Shown here piece after piece: positions 43,531 to 52,935 of a stretch of DNA of 64,000 nt (its first letter is position 1; every line of letters begins with the position of its first letter). Position numbers and translations under genes: made by a program. A model generated the notes under the pieces. It was not told where the DNA came from. It saw only the letters and a list, made by a program, of their open reading frames with translations, and made no database searches. This DNA comes from Chromobacterium amazonense (GTDB lineage: Bacteria > Pseudomonadota > Gammaproteobacteria > Burkholderiales > Chromobacteriaceae). The stretch spans positions 62,001 to 126,000 of the forward strand of contig NZ_MKCR01000003.1 in the NCBI RefSeq assembly GCF_001855565.1, given 5' to 3'.

Positions 43531-45669
43531 ATGCTTCAGGTGCGCAAGCGCGATGGCGCGGTGGTGGAATTCGACATCGGCAAGATTGCCAATGCTTGCC
43601 GGCGGGCGGCGGCGGCGGCCGGCCATGCGGAACCGGCCGGCCTGGCGTTGGAAATCGCTGCGCAAGTGGAGCGCGAGTGCCGCGAATTGGCGCGGGATGG
43701 CCGTCTGGACATTCCGGCCATCCAGAAGCGGGTGGAGGATGCGCTGATGCGGCGTTATCCGGAGGTGGCGCGGGTCTATATCGAGTACCGCCATGATCGC
43801 GACACCGTGCGCGCCCGCGGTTCCGAATTGCACGCCAAACTGATGGGTCTGGTGCACAAGACCGACGAGGAGGCCACCACCGAGAACGCCAACAAGGACG
43901 CCAATGTGTTTCCGGTGATGCGCGACCTGATGGCGGGCATCGTGTCCAAGCAGTTCGCCGGCAACTTCCTGCCCAAGGATATCCTGGCAGCGCATGATGA
44001 TGGAGACATCCATTTTCATGATCTGGACTACTCGCCGTTCCTGCCGTTCACCAATTGCTGCCTGGTGGATTTGAAGGGCATGCTGGAGCAGGGTTTCCGC
44101 CTGGGCAATGCCCAGATCGAGAGTCCCAAGTCGATAGGCGTGGCGTGCGCCGTCACCGCGCAGATCATCGCGCAGGTGGCCAGCCACCAGTACGGCGGCA
44201 CCACCATCCCGAATATCGATCAGACGCTGGCGCCGTATGTGCTGAAGAGCTATCGCAAGAATCTGGATGTGGCCAGGCAATACGCCATCCCCGATCCTGA
44301 TCGTTACGCCCGGGAGCGGACGGAGAAGGAATGTTACGATGGCATTCAGGCTTGCGAGTATGAGATCAACACCCTGTTCAGCTCCAACGGCCAGCAGCCG
44401 TTCGTGACTTTCTCCTTCGGCATGGGCACGGCTTGGGAGGAGCGCATCATTCAGCAGTCCATCCTGCGCGTGCGCATCAAAGGCCTGGGCAAGGAAGGCA
44501 TCACGCCGGTATTCCCCAAGCTGGTGATGTTCATCGACGATGGGGTCAATCTGAAGCCGGGCGATCCCAATTACGATATCAAGCAGCTGGCGCTGGGATG
44601 CACGTCCAAGCGCATGTATCCGGACATCATTTCCGCCGCCTTGATCCGCCAGACCACCGGCTCTTCGGTGCCGGTTTCGCCCATGGGGTGCCGCAGTTTC
44701 CTGTCGGTGTGGCGCGACGCGTTGGGCCGGGAGGTGCTGGATGGCCGCAACAATCTGGGCGTGGTCAGCCTGAATCTGCCGCGCATCGCCATCGAGGCGC
44801 GCGGCGATGCCGAGGCGTTTTGGCGCTTGCTGGAGCCGCGTCTGCAGCTGTGTTTCCGCGCGCTGATGCTGCGCATCGAGCGGCTGCGCGGGGTTAAGGC
44901 CAATGTGGCGCCGATTCTGTACACCGAAGGCGCCTTCGGCATGCGGCTGCGGCCGGACGAAGACATCATGCGCCTGTTCGAGGGCGGGCGCGCCTCCATT
45001 TCCCTAGGTTACATCGGCCTGCATGAGGTGGGCGTGCTGCTGTTCGGCAAGCATCCGGCTGATAGCCGCGAGGCTCAGGCATTCCAGCGCCAGGTGGTGG
45101 CGCGGATGAAGGAAGCCGCCGCGCAATGGCGGCGCGAAACCGGCTTTGCCTTCTCCTTGTACTCCACGCCCAGCGAGTCCTTGTGCCACCGTTTCTGCAA
45201 GCTGGATAAGGAGAAGTTTGGCAATATTCCCGATGTCACGGACAAGGGCTACTACACCAACTCCTTCCATCTGGACGTATTCCGCAAGGTCAACCCGTTT
45301 GAGAAGATAGACTTCGAAACCGGCTTCGCCGAGCTGGCCAACGGCGGCCATATCACCTATGTCGAGCTGCCGAACATGCAGCACAATCTGAAGGCGCTGG
45401 AGGCGATCTGGGATTACGCCTTGCAGCGCGTGCCGTACTTCGGCAGCAATACCCCGGTGGACTCCTGCGGCCAGTGCGGCTTCATGGGAGAGGCCGTGGC
45501 CGACGCGGCGGGGTTCTGCTGCCCGCAGTGCGGCAACCGCGACAGCGCCTCGCTGTCGGTGACGCGCCGGGTATGCGGCTATCTGGGCAGTCCCAACTCG
45601 CGTCCGTTCAATGCGGGCAAACAGAAGGAAGTGATGCGGCGCGTCAAGCATTATGGCGGCGAGCATTGA
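43531..45669 (+). CDS. nrdD: Anaerobic ribonucleoside-triphosphate reductase, large subunit
   Basis: A 712-residue glycyl-radical enzyme that makes deoxyribonucleotides without oxygen. An ATP-cone regulatory domain is N-terminal (LQVRKRDGAVVEFDIGKIANACRRA). An active-site cysteine candidate lies in GVACAVTAQI. The C-terminal zinc ribbon has CGQCGFMGEA and CPQCGN. The radical glycine is in RVCGYLGSPNSRP near the end. GGAGGGG precedes the ATG. nrdG follows after 7 bases, so they form an operon, probably switched on by an ANR-type regulator. Confidence 0.96.
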   Translation: MLQVRKRDGAVVEFDIGKIANACRRAAAAAGHAEPAGLALEIAAQVERECRELARDGRLDIPAIQKRVEDALMRRYPEVARVYIEYRHDRDTVRARGSELHAKLMGLVHKTDEEATTENANKDANVFPVMRDLMAGIVSKQFAGNFLPKDILAAHDDGDIHFHDLDYSPFLPFTNCCLVDLKGMLEQGFRLGNAQIESPKSIGVACAVTAQIIAQVASHQYGGTTIPNIDQTLAPYVLKSYRKNLDVARQYAIPDPDRYARERTEKECYDGIQACEYEINTLFSSNGQQPFVTFSFGMGTAWEERIIQQSILRVRIKGLGKEGITPVFPKLVMFIDDGVNLKPGDPNYDIKQLALGCTSKRMYPDIISAALIRQTTGSSVPVSPMGCRSFLSVWRDALGREVLDGRNNLGVVSLNLPRIAIEARGDAEAFWRLLEPRLQLCFRALMLRIERLRGVKANVAPILYTEGAFGMRLRPDEDIMRLFEGGRASISLGYIGLHEVGVLLFGKHPADSREAQAFQRQVVARMKEAAAQWRRETGFAFSLYSTPSESLCHRFCKLDKEKFGNIPDVTDKGYYTNSFHLDVFRKVNPFEKIDFETGFAELANGGHITYVELPNMQHNLKALEAIWDYALQRVPYFGSNTPVDSCGQCGFMGEAVADAAGFCCPQCGNRDSASLSVTRRVCGYLGSPNSRPFNAGKQKEVMRRVKHYGGEH

Positions 45670-45676
45670 GGCGGCC

Positions 45677-46123
45677 ATGAATTACGACCGCTACTACACC
45701 TGCGATCTGCTCAACGGCGAAGGGGTAAGGGTGACGCTGTTCGTCACCGGCTGCCCGCATGCCTGCTTGGGCTGCCACAACCCGTCAACCTGGGATCGCA
45801 AGGCCGGCCGGCCATTCACGCCAGAGGTGCGCGAGCAGTTGCTGGCGCATTGCGCCAAGCACGACGGCTTGAGCTTGTCTGGCGGCGATCCGCTGCACCC
45901 GGCCAATCGCGGCGAGATTCTGGACTTGTGCCGGCGCTTCAAGGCGCGCTATCCGGACAAGGATATCTGGCTATGGACCGGCTACCAGCATGAGGAGGTG
46001 GCTGAGTTGGATATTCTGCGCTATGTCGATGTACTGATCGATGGCCGCTACCGCCAGGGCTTGCCGACCAGCAAGCCCTGGAGAGGATCGGATAATCAGC
46101 GGTTGATCAAGCTGCGCGCTTGA
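45677..46123 (+). CDS. nrdG: Anaerobic ribonucleotide reductase-activating protein (radical SAM)
   Basis: A 148-residue radical-SAM activase. The iron-sulfur cluster motif is CPHACLGC (CxxxCxxC) in FVTGCPHACLGCHNPSTWD; SGGDPLHPANR contacts SAM. It generates the glycyl radical of NrdD using 5'-deoxyadenosyl radical chemistry. The start is the ATG after GAGGCGG; longer reading overlaps the nrdD end. The stop codon is directly followed by the stop of the convergent lipoprotein gene, with no base in between. Confidence 0.95.
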   Translation: MNYDRYYTCDLLNGEGVRVTLFVTGCPHACLGCHNPSTWDRKAGRPFTPEVREQLLAHCAKHDGLSLSGGDPLHPANRGEILDLCRRFKARYPDKDIWLWTGYQHEEVAELDILRYVDVLIDGRYRQGLPTSKPWRGSDNQRLIKLRA

Positions 46124-47968
46124 TCAGGGGCAGTTGTTGCTGCCGCTGACGCAGCTGACGTAATTGCTCTCGAAGCCGAGGTTGCTGCGGTCTCGTCCGT
46201 ACAGAGCGAGCATCTTGTAGTCGCTGGCGGCCAGCGTCAGGCCGGACAGGTTGAAGCTGGCGCTGCCGGCGCTGCCCAATTTGCCGCCCAGGTCGATGTG
46301 GACGGGATTGTTGCAGCTGCCGCTGTTGCAGAATGAGGCGTCATGCGGGACGACGCTATTGCTGCCGGTCCAGGAGAAGCTCAAGGCGCCTCCTTGGGCG
46401 CTGGCGTAGTTGGCCAAGGCGCTCTGGCTGGCGCTGTCAAGCGTCAGCCAAGGCAGTGCCGCCAGCTGAGACGATTGCGGCGGCACGCCATCCACGCGAG
46501 TGAAGACGCTGGTGATCAGGCTGCCGAAGGCATTGTCGGAGTACAGGTCGATCTTCACTTGCCGTCCGCGTTGGAAGAAGGCGGAGATCAGCGCGTCGCC
46601 GGATGCCAGGTTGCCATTATTGAAGCCGTCCAGGCCCAGCCAGGTGCTGCCGCAACTGCTGCCTTGCATGGTCAGTCTGGGTTGGCTGGCGCAGCCGGCA
46701 TTGCTGAGCGTGGCGATGGGCGCGCTGTCCCAGCCGGTGCCGGCAGCGTTGCGTTGATAGACCTTGGCGGATTGAACGGCGTTGCTGACGCCATTGGCGC
46801 TGGTGCTGATATCAAACGAAATCGCACGGTAATAGCTCGGTTGCGGATTGCTGACGCCTACTCGCAGCGTGCGCTGCACATTGGCGTTGACGTGGATTTC
46901 ATAGGGCGATGCCTGGCCCAGCAGTTTCCACGCCGTTGCGCCGTTGCGCAGCACCACCGCCATTTCCGCGCCTTCCTGCACCGTGCTGCCGTTGATGACG
47001 TCGAAGCCGACGGTGCAGATTTTGTCGCTGCCGGAGAAGTCGCAATCGCGCAGCGTGGGGTTGGCGACGCTGCCGCCCAGCAAGCCGTCTTGCGACAGGA
47101 AGCCGCAGATGGATGAAGCGAAATTGCTGGCATTGAGGGACTGCTGGTTGATGCTGAGCGTGAACTGCGGATCCAGCAGGCCGGCGTTGTTGTTCAGCAC
47201 GGTGGCGCAGGCGCCGGCGCTGCTGCTGCTGGCGGCGCTATTCAGTGCCGAAAATATCTGGCTGATGCTGGTCAGGTCCAAGCCCAACCCGTTGAGCAAG
47301 GTGCTGTCGCTCAGGCTGCCGGATTGGCTGCCGCTATTGTCCACGTAGAAGTTGCTGCTGCCAAAGCGCCCCTCCAGCTGTACGAAGGTATGGCCATTAT
47401 TGGTCCCGGTATTGGCGGCGATGGCGTCCAGCACCTTGTCCATCCCGGTGCGATTGGCGCTGAAGGCAGTGGTGGTGAGGTCGGCGCCGCTATTGAGGCC
47501 GGATGCGGCCAGGACTTGCGATAAAGCGCTCTGCAGGGTTTGCTGGCTGCTGCTGAGCGCGCTGGCGGACGGCGCGCCGGCGGTCATGATGTTGGCGGCG
47601 TCGCTGCCGCTGGCCAGCGTGACCAAGGCGGTGGTCAGTGACGTGACATTGGCGGTGCCTGCGCTTTGCGCCACGGCGTAATGACAGGTGTAGACCGCGT
47701 TGACCAGGCCGCAGGCCTGCAGTCGGAAGGGCGCGGTCAGCGCGCTGACGTCCAGGTTGCTGTAGCTGCCGTCGCTATTGACGCTGACGCTGGCGGTCTG
47801 GCCATTGGCGCCCAACACCGTCAGCGTGGCATTCTGCATCGGGGCACCTACCGCCACGGTTCCGGACAGGCTGCTCGATCCTGAGCTGCTACCGCCGCCA
47901 CCGCCGCCGCCACAGGATGCCAGCATGAAGCAGCATCCCAGCCAAAACCATGCAGCTTGAGCCTTCAT
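46124..47968 (-). CDS. Large glycine-linker lipoprotein of unknown function
   Basis: A 614-residue predicted lipoprotein. The signal peptide ends in the lipobox LASC with C19 as lipid site, followed by seven glycines and a Ser-rich linker. Residues ~30-110 resemble a carboxypeptidase-regulatory or Ig-like domain (SLSGTVAVGAPMQNATLTVLGANGQ). A low-complexity Ser/Ala/Asn region (~110-270) and a beta-rich remainder follow, with paired cysteines (GCASQPRL, FCNSGSCNNP, SCVSGSNNC) that could form disulfides. It is probably exposed on the outer membrane. I do not recognise a specific function. Confidence 0.75.
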   Translation of the reverse strand: MKAQAAWFWLGCCFMLASCGGGGGGGSSSGSSSLSGTVAVGAPMQNATLTVLGANGQTASVSVNSDGSYSNLDVSALTAPFRLQACGLVNAVYTCHYAVAQSAGTANVTSLTTALVTLASGSDAANIMTAGAPSASALSSSQQTLQSALSQVLAASGLNSGADLTTTAFSANRTGMDKVLDAIAANTGTNNGHTFVQLEGRFGSSNFYVDNSGSQSGSLSDSTLLNGLGLDLTSISQIFSALNSAASSSSAGACATVLNNNAGLLDPQFTLSINQQSLNASNFASSICGFLSQDGLLGGSVANPTLRDCDFSGSDKICTVGFDVINGSTVQEGAEMAVVLRNGATAWKLLGQASPYEIHVNANVQRTLRVGVSNPQPSYYRAISFDISTSANGVSNAVQSAKVYQRNAAGTGWDSAPIATLSNAGCASQPRLTMQGSSCGSTWLGLDGFNNGNLASGDALISAFFQRGRQVKIDLYSDNAFGSLITSVFTRVDGVPPQSSQLAALPWLTLDSASQSALANYASAQGGALSFSWTGSNSVVPHDASFCNSGSCNNPVHIDLGGKLGSAGSASFNLSGLTLAASDYKMLALYGRDRSNLGFESNYVSCVSGSNNCP

Positions 47969-48094
47969 TGCATTTCCCCTTCGCGGTTTGGCCGATGGCG
48001 GCCGGTGTTTTCAGACTAGTCAAAAGCGATGTTGAATGCATGGCGAAACGTGCTTGCTTGTCGCGGGTGCTTGATTCATTCACGCAGCTGATGC

Positions 48095-48308
48095 TGGCGG
48101 CCGGGGTGTCTGAACGAAATCTCGCCGCTGGCGGTGCGGGCCTCCTTTCCCAGGCTGGTCTATCAGCTGGCATCAGTCAATAGTCCGCTGCTGGCGCGCA
48201 TGGCCAAGACCCATGGCGGCGACTATGGGCTGGCGATGGCCATAGTCGCCGGCTTGGTGGCATTGGCCATCGCGATATTGATCCGCTTCAGTCGCGAGCG
48301 GCGAGGGG
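48095..48308 (+). pseudogene. C-terminal remnant of an MFS transporter
   Basis: One frame reads CLNEISPLAVRASFPRLVYQLAS, then HGGDYGLAMAIVAGLVALAIAILIRFSRERRGG, which matches the last cytoplasmic loop and final transmembrane helix of MFS permeases of the sugar-acid/metabolite type. An in-frame TGA lies just upstream (48089-48091) and the ~350 residues that should precede it are missing. No ribosome site leads into the fragment. The natural stop also seems lost, as the frame runs on past a G6 tract. The rest of the gap (47969-48094 and 48309-48348) holds no gene. Confidence 0.65.
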
Positions 48309-48348
48309 GGCGATGTCGGTGCTATAGCCGTAGTCGCGTCTTTTCCAG

Positions 48349-49380
48349 TCACAACTGGGCCAGCCGCGCGCGGCAGGCTTGCGCTTCGTCCATGACGCGG
48401 GCGAACAGCTCGGCCACCGTCGGCACGTCGTCGATCAGGCCTTGGGCCTGGCCTATCAACTGCACGCCCTTTTTATGGTCGCCATCCTGGATGGCCAGGC
48501 GGATGGACTCCGTCGCGGCGCCGAACAGGGCCAGTTGGCGCAAGGCTTGCGGCTGGCTGAGCATGCCGCCTATCGCCACCTTCAGCACCGGCATTCCCAT
48601 GCGCCGGGCGACCGCGCTGGCGCGGAATGCGGCGGGAATGAGTCCCAGCGGCTTGCGGCTGGCGCGGCGCGCGGCGGGGGTGTCCATCATTCGGCACCAT
48701 AGGCCGTCGAAGTTTTTCGAATACAGGGTGTCGGCTACGCCGCGCTGCAGCACCATGTCCTTAGTGTTGGCATGCACCGGGCTTTCCCGCGTCATGGCGA
48801 GCCGGGTGCCCATGGCGACGGCGTCCGCGCCCAGCGCCAGCGCCGCGATGAGACCTTCGCCGCCGGCAAAGCCGCCGGCGGCGACGATGGGCAGCGAGCT
48901 GGCGCGCCGGATCGCCGGCACCAGCACCAGCGAGGTGGCGCTGCCGCCGTGCGCCGCAGCCTCGTGCCCGGTCACCAGCAAGGCGTCGGCGCCGCATTTT
49001 TCCGCCGAGACGGCGTGCTTCTCCGTGACCACCGTCGCCAGTACTTTGCCGCCGTAGCGGTGCGCCGCCTCGGCGATCCAGTCGCCCTTGCCTAGCGAAT
49101 AGTTGATCACTGGCGCTTGTTCTTCCAGCGCGACCCTGGCATTGTCGGCCGCGCCCGGCATCATCAAGGTGCAGCCGACGCCGAAGGGCTTGTCAGTCAA
49201 CTCGCGGATGCGGCGGATGGCGGCGCGCGTCTGGTCTGGGGTTAGCGGCCCAGTGGCGAGAATGCCCAGGCCGCCGGCGTTGCCGACGGCGGCGACCAGT
49301 TCCGGCGTGGCGATATAGCTCATGCCGGGGCAGAGTAGCGGGCGTTCAATCCCAAGCAGACGGGTGATGGCGGTGTGCAT
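48349..49380 (-). CDS. Nitronate monooxygenase family FMN enzyme
   Basis: A 343-residue TIM-barrel flavoenzyme of the 2-nitropropane dioxygenase/nitronate monooxygenase family. Markers are LLGIERPLLCPGMSYIATPELVAAVGNAGGLG, LLVTGHEAAAHGGSATS (with the conserved His near the flavin) and AAGGFAGGEGLIAALALGADAVAMGTRLA for FMN phosphate binding. Members oxidise alkyl nitronates, but some act as quinone or enoyl reductases, so the substrate is not certain. It lies next to the MFS remnant on the opposite strand, and 79 bases from a divergent small membrane protein gene. Confidence 0.88.
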   Translation of the reverse strand: MHTAITRLLGIERPLLCPGMSYIATPELVAAVGNAGGLGILATGPLTPDQTRAAIRRIRELTDKPFGVGCTLMMPGAADNARVALEEQAPVINYSLGKGDWIAEAAHRYGGKVLATVVTEKHAVSAEKCGADALLVTGHEAAAHGGSATSLVLVPAIRRASSLPIVAAGGFAGGEGLIAALALGADAVAMGTRLAMTRESPVHANTKDMVLQRGVADTLYSKNFDGLWCRMMDTPAARRASRKPLGLIPAAFRASAVARRMGMPVLKVAIGGMLSQPQALRQLALFGAATESIRLAIQDGDHKKGVQLIGQAQGLIDDVPTVAELFARVMDEAQACRARLAQL

Positions 49381-49459
49381 GATGGCGGCGGATGGCTGGT
49401 TTACAATGAAGCCTTATTGTTGACGTTTTCGTTCCAGAATTCAAACGGTTGTTTTAATT

Positions 49460-49648
49460 ATGACGCTGATAGTTCTGATGGCTTGGCTGTATGTGGTATT
49501 GATGTTGTCCGTAGGCCAGTCCAGCATTGTGGGCGGCGCGGCGGTTTTCTTCTTTCTGGGCGTGCTGCCAACCTGGTTTGTCGCATGGGTGATACGCAAC
49601 AAGCTGCGCCGCCGCCGTGCGGAGCGGGAACAGGGACGGAAAGCTTGA
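49460..49648 (+). CDS. Small two-helix inner-membrane protein
   Basis: A 62-residue protein with two hydrophobic helices ([17 protein letters not shown] and [21 protein letters not shown]) and a basic tail ([16 protein letters not shown]). The positive-inside rule places the tail in the cytoplasm. Small proteins of this layout occur upstream of rpsB-like loci in betaproteobacteria, from memory. There is no good Shine-Dalgarno motif ahead of the ATG, so the start is less sure. The function is unknown. Confidence 0.6.
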   Translation: MTLIVLMAWLYVVLMLSVGQSSIVGGAAVFFFLGVLPTWFVAWVIRNKLRRRRAEREQGRKA

Positions 49649-49674
49649 GGCGGAAGGCTTTCCGGTGCTAGAAT
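49645..49674 (+). promoter_or_regulatory. Candidate promoter of the rpsB-tsf superoperon
   Basis: TTGAGG (49645-49650) and TAGAAT (49669-49674) are spaced by 18 bases and lie about 135 bases before rpsB. The leader then contains an inverted repeat GGGTT / AACCC (about 49764-49793) before AGGAG. This could be the S2 autoregulatory leader known from other proteobacteria, but I cannot confirm its structure. Confidence 0.45.
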
Positions 49675-49808
49675 CTTGCGTCCTTGCCATATTGGCTGGG
49701 ATTTTAATCAAAACTACGCACATCCGCGCCAAAGGGTGCCCGGCGGAACCAGTTTCCAGAACGGGTTGTCTGTGCGGATGGAGGCTTAACCCTTTTAGGA
49801 GTTTTTGC

Positions 49809-50540
49809 ATGTCCACCAACGTTACCATGCGTCAAATGCTTGAGGCCGGCGTTCACTTCGGCCACCAAACCCGCTTCTGGAACCCGAAGATGGCTAAGTA
49901 CATCTTTGGCAGCCGCAACAAGATCCACATCATCAACCTGGAAAAGACCCTGCCGCTGTTCGTGGAGTCCCAGGAGTATGTGCGTCGTCTGGCCGCCAAC
50001 AAGGGCACCGTGATGTTCGTGGGCACCAAGCGTCAAGCGCGTGAGATCGTACGTGAAGAAGCTGCCCGTTGCGGCATGCCGTTTGTCGACCACCGCTGGC
50101 TGGGCGGCATGCTGACCAACTACAAGACCGTGAAGCAGTCCATCAAGCGTCTTGAAGAAAAGCGCGCCATCCTGGAGTCCGCCGGCGAAACCGGTTACAA
50201 CAAGAAAGAACTGCTGGACCTGCAGCGCGAAGTTGAAAAGCTCGAGCGTTCGCTGGGCGGTATCAAGGATATGAAGGGCCTGCCGGACGCCATCTTCGTT
50301 ATCGACACCGGCTACCAGAAGGGTACCATCGTCGAAGCCAAGAAGCTGGGCATTCCGGTGATCGGCGTTGTTGACACCAACAACTCCCCGGACGGCATCG
50401 ATTACGTGATCCCGGGTAACGACGACTCCAGCCGCGCCATCCGTCTGTACGCTCGCGGCATCGCCGACGCGGTACTGGAAGGTCGCGCGCACTCTCTGCA
50501 AGAGATCGTCGCCGCCGCTGAAACGGCTCAGGCCGAGTAA
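49809..50540 (+). CDS. rpsB: 30S ribosomal protein S2
   Basis: A 243-residue ribosomal protein. It begins [28 protein letters not shown] and carries the family signature [16 protein letters not shown]. It binds the 30S head and is needed for S1 docking. AGGAG fixes the start; an upstream in-frame extension lacks similarity. It opens the conserved rpsB-tsf-pyrH-frr order. Confidence 0.98.
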   Translation: MSTNVTMRQMLEAGVHFGHQTRFWNPKMAKYIFGSRNKIHIINLEKTLPLFVESQEYVRRLAANKGTVMFVGTKRQAREIVREEAARCGMPFVDHRWLGGMLTNYKTVKQSIKRLEEKRAILESAGETGYNKKELLDLQREVEKLERSLGGIKDMKGLPDAIFVIDTGYQKGTIVEAKKLGIPVIGVVDTNNSPDGIDYVIPGNDDSSRAIRLYARGIADAVLEGRAHSLQEIVAAAETAQAE

Positions 50541-50547
50541 GCGGACC

Positions 50548-50572
50548 AAAAGGGGCGCAAGCCCCTTTTTTT
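50548..50572 (+). terminator. Intrinsic terminator/attenuator between rpsB and tsf
   Basis: AAAAGGGGC / GCCCCTTTT (9-bp stem, loop GCAA) is followed by a T-run. It lies 7 bases after the rpsB stop and should reduce transcription into tsf. Confidence 0.85.
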
Positions 50573-50612
50573 GGACCCGATTGTTTACGTAATCCAACAT
50601 TAGGAGTGAAGC

Positions 50613-51479
50613 ATGGCGGAAATCACCGCAAAAATGGTTTCGGATCTGCGCGTGGCCACCGGTCTGGGCATGATGGAATGCAAGAAGGCTCTGGTTGAAG
50701 CTGAAGGCGACTTCGCCAAGGCAGAAGAAATCCTGCGCATCAAGTCCGGCAACAAGGCCTCCAAGATGGCCGGTCGCCTGGCTGCCGAAGGCATCATCGG
50801 TTCCTACGTCGAAGGCGGCGTGGGCGCGCTGGTTGAAGTGAACTGCGAAACCGACTTCGTGGCCAAGGACCCGACCTTCGTCGCCCTGGCTACCGCCGCA
50901 GCCAAGGCTGTGGCCATCGCCAATCCGGCCGATGTGGACGCGCTGGGCGCGGTTGAAGTGGACGGCGTGCAAGTGGAAGAAATCCGCAAGGCCGCCATCG
51001 CCAAGCTGGGCGAGAACATGACCATCCGTCGCTTTGTTCGCTACCAGACCGAAGGCGCGATCGCCACCTATCTGCACGGCGCGAAGATCGGCGTGATCGT
51101 CGACTACGCCGGCGCCGAGCAAGTGGGCAAGGACGTGGCCATGCACATCGCCGCTTCCAAGCCGCTGTGCGTATCCAAGGATCAGGTTCCGGCCGAGACT
51201 CTGGAGCAAGAGCGCAAGATCTACACCGCTCAGGCTGCCGAATCCGGCAAGCCGGCCGACATCGTCGCCAAGATGGTGGAAGGCCGCGTGAACAAGTTCC
51301 TGGCCGAAGTGACCCTGCTGGGTCAGCCCTTCGTCAAGAACCCGGATCAGACCGTTGAAAAGCTGCTGGCCGAACAAAAGGCCTCGGTGAAGGCGTTCGC
51401 CATGTTCGTGGTGGGCGAAGGCATCGAGAAGAAGGTAGTGGATTACGCCGCTGAAGTGGCTGCCGCCGCCAAGCTGTAA
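50613..51479 (+). CDS. tsf: Elongation factor Ts
   Basis: A 288-residue guanine-nucleotide exchange factor for EF-Tu. The N-terminal UBA-like domain reads [25 protein letters not shown], followed by the [10 protein letters not shown] signature used to contact EF-Tu. Subdomains N and C and the coiled-coil follow at normal length. TAGGAG precedes the ATG. Confidence 0.98.
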   Translation: MAEITAKMVSDLRVATGLGMMECKKALVEAEGDFAKAEEILRIKSGNKASKMAGRLAAEGIIGSYVEGGVGALVEVNCETDFVAKDPTFVALATAAAKAVAIANPADVDALGAVEVDGVQVEEIRKAAIAKLGENMTIRRFVRYQTEGAIATYLHGAKIGVIVDYAGAEQVGKDVAMHIAASKPLCVSKDQVPAETLEQERKIYTAQAAESGKPADIVAKMVEGRVNKFLAEVTLLGQPFVKNPDQTVEKLLAEQKASVKAFAMFVVGEGIEKKVVDYAAEVAAAAKL

Positions 51480-51502
51480 GCCTGGCGCTACCGCTGTACC
51501 GA

Positions 51503-51530
51503 CGGCACCCTGCATGCAGGGTGCCGTTTT
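51503..51530 (+). terminator. Intrinsic terminator between tsf and pyrH
   Basis: A perfect 24-base palindrome whose arms start CGGCACCCTGCA is followed by TTTT. It lies 24 bases after tsf. Confidence 0.85.
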
Positions 51531-51570
51531 GCAAACTGAAATACCATAAACCGCCAACACCGAGGACATC

Positions 51571-52290
51571 ATGAGCCAAGTTCCTGCCTATAAACGCATT
51601 CTGCTGAAACTTTCCGGCGAAGCCCTGATGGGCGATGACAGCTATGGTATCAACCGCGCCACGATCGAGCAGATCGTCGGCCAGATCAAGGAAGTGGTGG
51701 AGCTTGGTGTAGAGGTGGGTATCGTCATCGGCGGCGGCAACATCTTCCGCGGCGTGGCCCCGGCGGCGGCCGGCATGGATCGCGCCACCGCGGACTACAT
51801 GGGCATGATGGCCACCGTGATGAACGCGCTGGCGCTGAAGGATGCCATGACCAAGACGGGGCTGATCGCCCGCGTGCAGTCCGCGCTGACCATGCAGCAG
51901 ATCGCCGAGCCGTATGTGCGCGGTAAGGCCATGCAGTACCTGGAAGAGGGCAAGGTCGTGATCTTCGCCGCCGGCACCGGCAACCCCTTCTTCACCACTG
52001 ATACCGCCGCCGCGCTGCGCGGCATGGAAATGAACGTCGACATCATGCTGAAGGCCACCAAGGTGGATGGCGTGTATACCGACGATCCGAAAAAGAACCC
52101 GGACGCGGTGCGCTACCAGACCCTGACCTTCGACGAAGCCATTTCGCGCAATCTGAAGGTGATGGACGCCACTGCCTTTGCGCTGTGCCGCGACCAGCAG
52201 CTGAATATCAAGGTATTCAGCATCTTCAAGAACGGCGCGCTGCGCCGGGTCGTGCTTGGCGAAGACGAAGGCACGCTGGTACACTGCTGA
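51571..52290 (+). CDS. pyrH: UMP kinase
   Basis: A 239-residue member of the amino-acid kinase family that phosphorylates UMP to UDP. Markers are [43 protein letters not shown] and [13 protein letters not shown]. It is hexameric and regulated by GTP and UTP in relatives. GAGGAC precedes the start. Confidence 0.98.
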   Translation: MSQVPAYKRILLKLSGEALMGDDSYGINRATIEQIVGQIKEVVELGVEVGIVIGGGNIFRGVAPAAAGMDRATADYMGMMATVMNALALKDAMTKTGLIARVQSALTMQQIAEPYVRGKAMQYLEEGKVVIFAAGTGNPFFTTDTAAALRGMEMNVDIMLKATKVDGVYTDDPKKNPDAVRYQTLTFDEAISRNLKVMDATAFALCRDQQLNIKVFSIFKNGALRRVVLGEDEGTLVHC

Positions 52291-52305
52291 GTTTGAAAAT
52301 TGCTG

Positions 52306-52344
52306 AAGGCGAAAACGGCAATGGCCGTTTTCGCCTTGTTATTT
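52306..52344 (+). terminator. Intrinsic terminator between pyrH and frr
   Basis: A perfect 14-bp stem, AAGGCGAAAACGGC and its complement (loop AATG), is followed by GTTATTT. It is the longest uninterrupted stem seen in the window. Confidence 0.85.
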
Positions 52345-52367
52345 GAAGTTTCGATTGGGAGTGCGAC

Positions 52368-52925
52368 ATGATTAACGAGATCAAGAAATCGGCCGAACAA
52401 AAAATGCAGAAATCGCTGGAGGCGTTCAAGAACGACTTGGCCAAGGTTCGTACCGGCCGCGCCCACACCGGTATTCTGGATCATGTCATGGTTGACTACT
52501 ACGGCAGCGATGTGCCGGTGAATCAGGTGGCCAACGTCACGCTGATCGACGCCCGCACCATCGGCGTGCAGCCGTGGGAAAAGCCGATGCTGGCCAAAAT
52601 CGAGAAGGCCATCCGTGATTCCGATCTGGGCCTGAATCCGGCGTCCATGGGCGAAATCATCCGCGTGCCGATGCCGATGCTGACCGAAGAGCGCCGCAAG
52701 GACCTGATCAAGGTGGTGCGCGGCGAGGCTGAGGGCGCGCGCGTGGCCGTGCGCAATATCCGCCGCGACTCCAATACCGAGTTCAAGAACCTGCTGAAGG
52801 ACAAGACCATCACCGAGGACGACGAGCGCCGCGGCCAGGACGAAATCCAGAAGCTGACCGACAAGTACACCGCAGAAATCGACAAGCTGCTGGCCGCCAA
52901 AGAAGCCGATCTGATGGCTGTGTAA
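52368..52925 (+). CDS. frr: Ribosome-recycling factor
   Basis: A 185-residue tRNA-mimic that, with EF-G, splits the post-termination ribosome. It starts [33 protein letters not shown] and contains [18 protein letters not shown] sequence ([23 protein letters not shown]). The three-helix bundle and length are normal. Confidence 0.98.
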   Translation: MINEIKKSAEQKMQKSLEAFKNDLAKVRTGRAHTGILDHVMVDYYGSDVPVNQVANVTLIDARTIGVQPWEKPMLAKIEKAIRDSDLGLNPASMGEIIRVPMPMLTEERRKDLIKVVRGEAEGARVAVRNIRRDSNTEFKNLLKDKTITEDDERRGQDEIQKLTDKYTAEIDKLLAAKEADLMAV

Positions 52926-52935
52926 GGGGTCGCTC

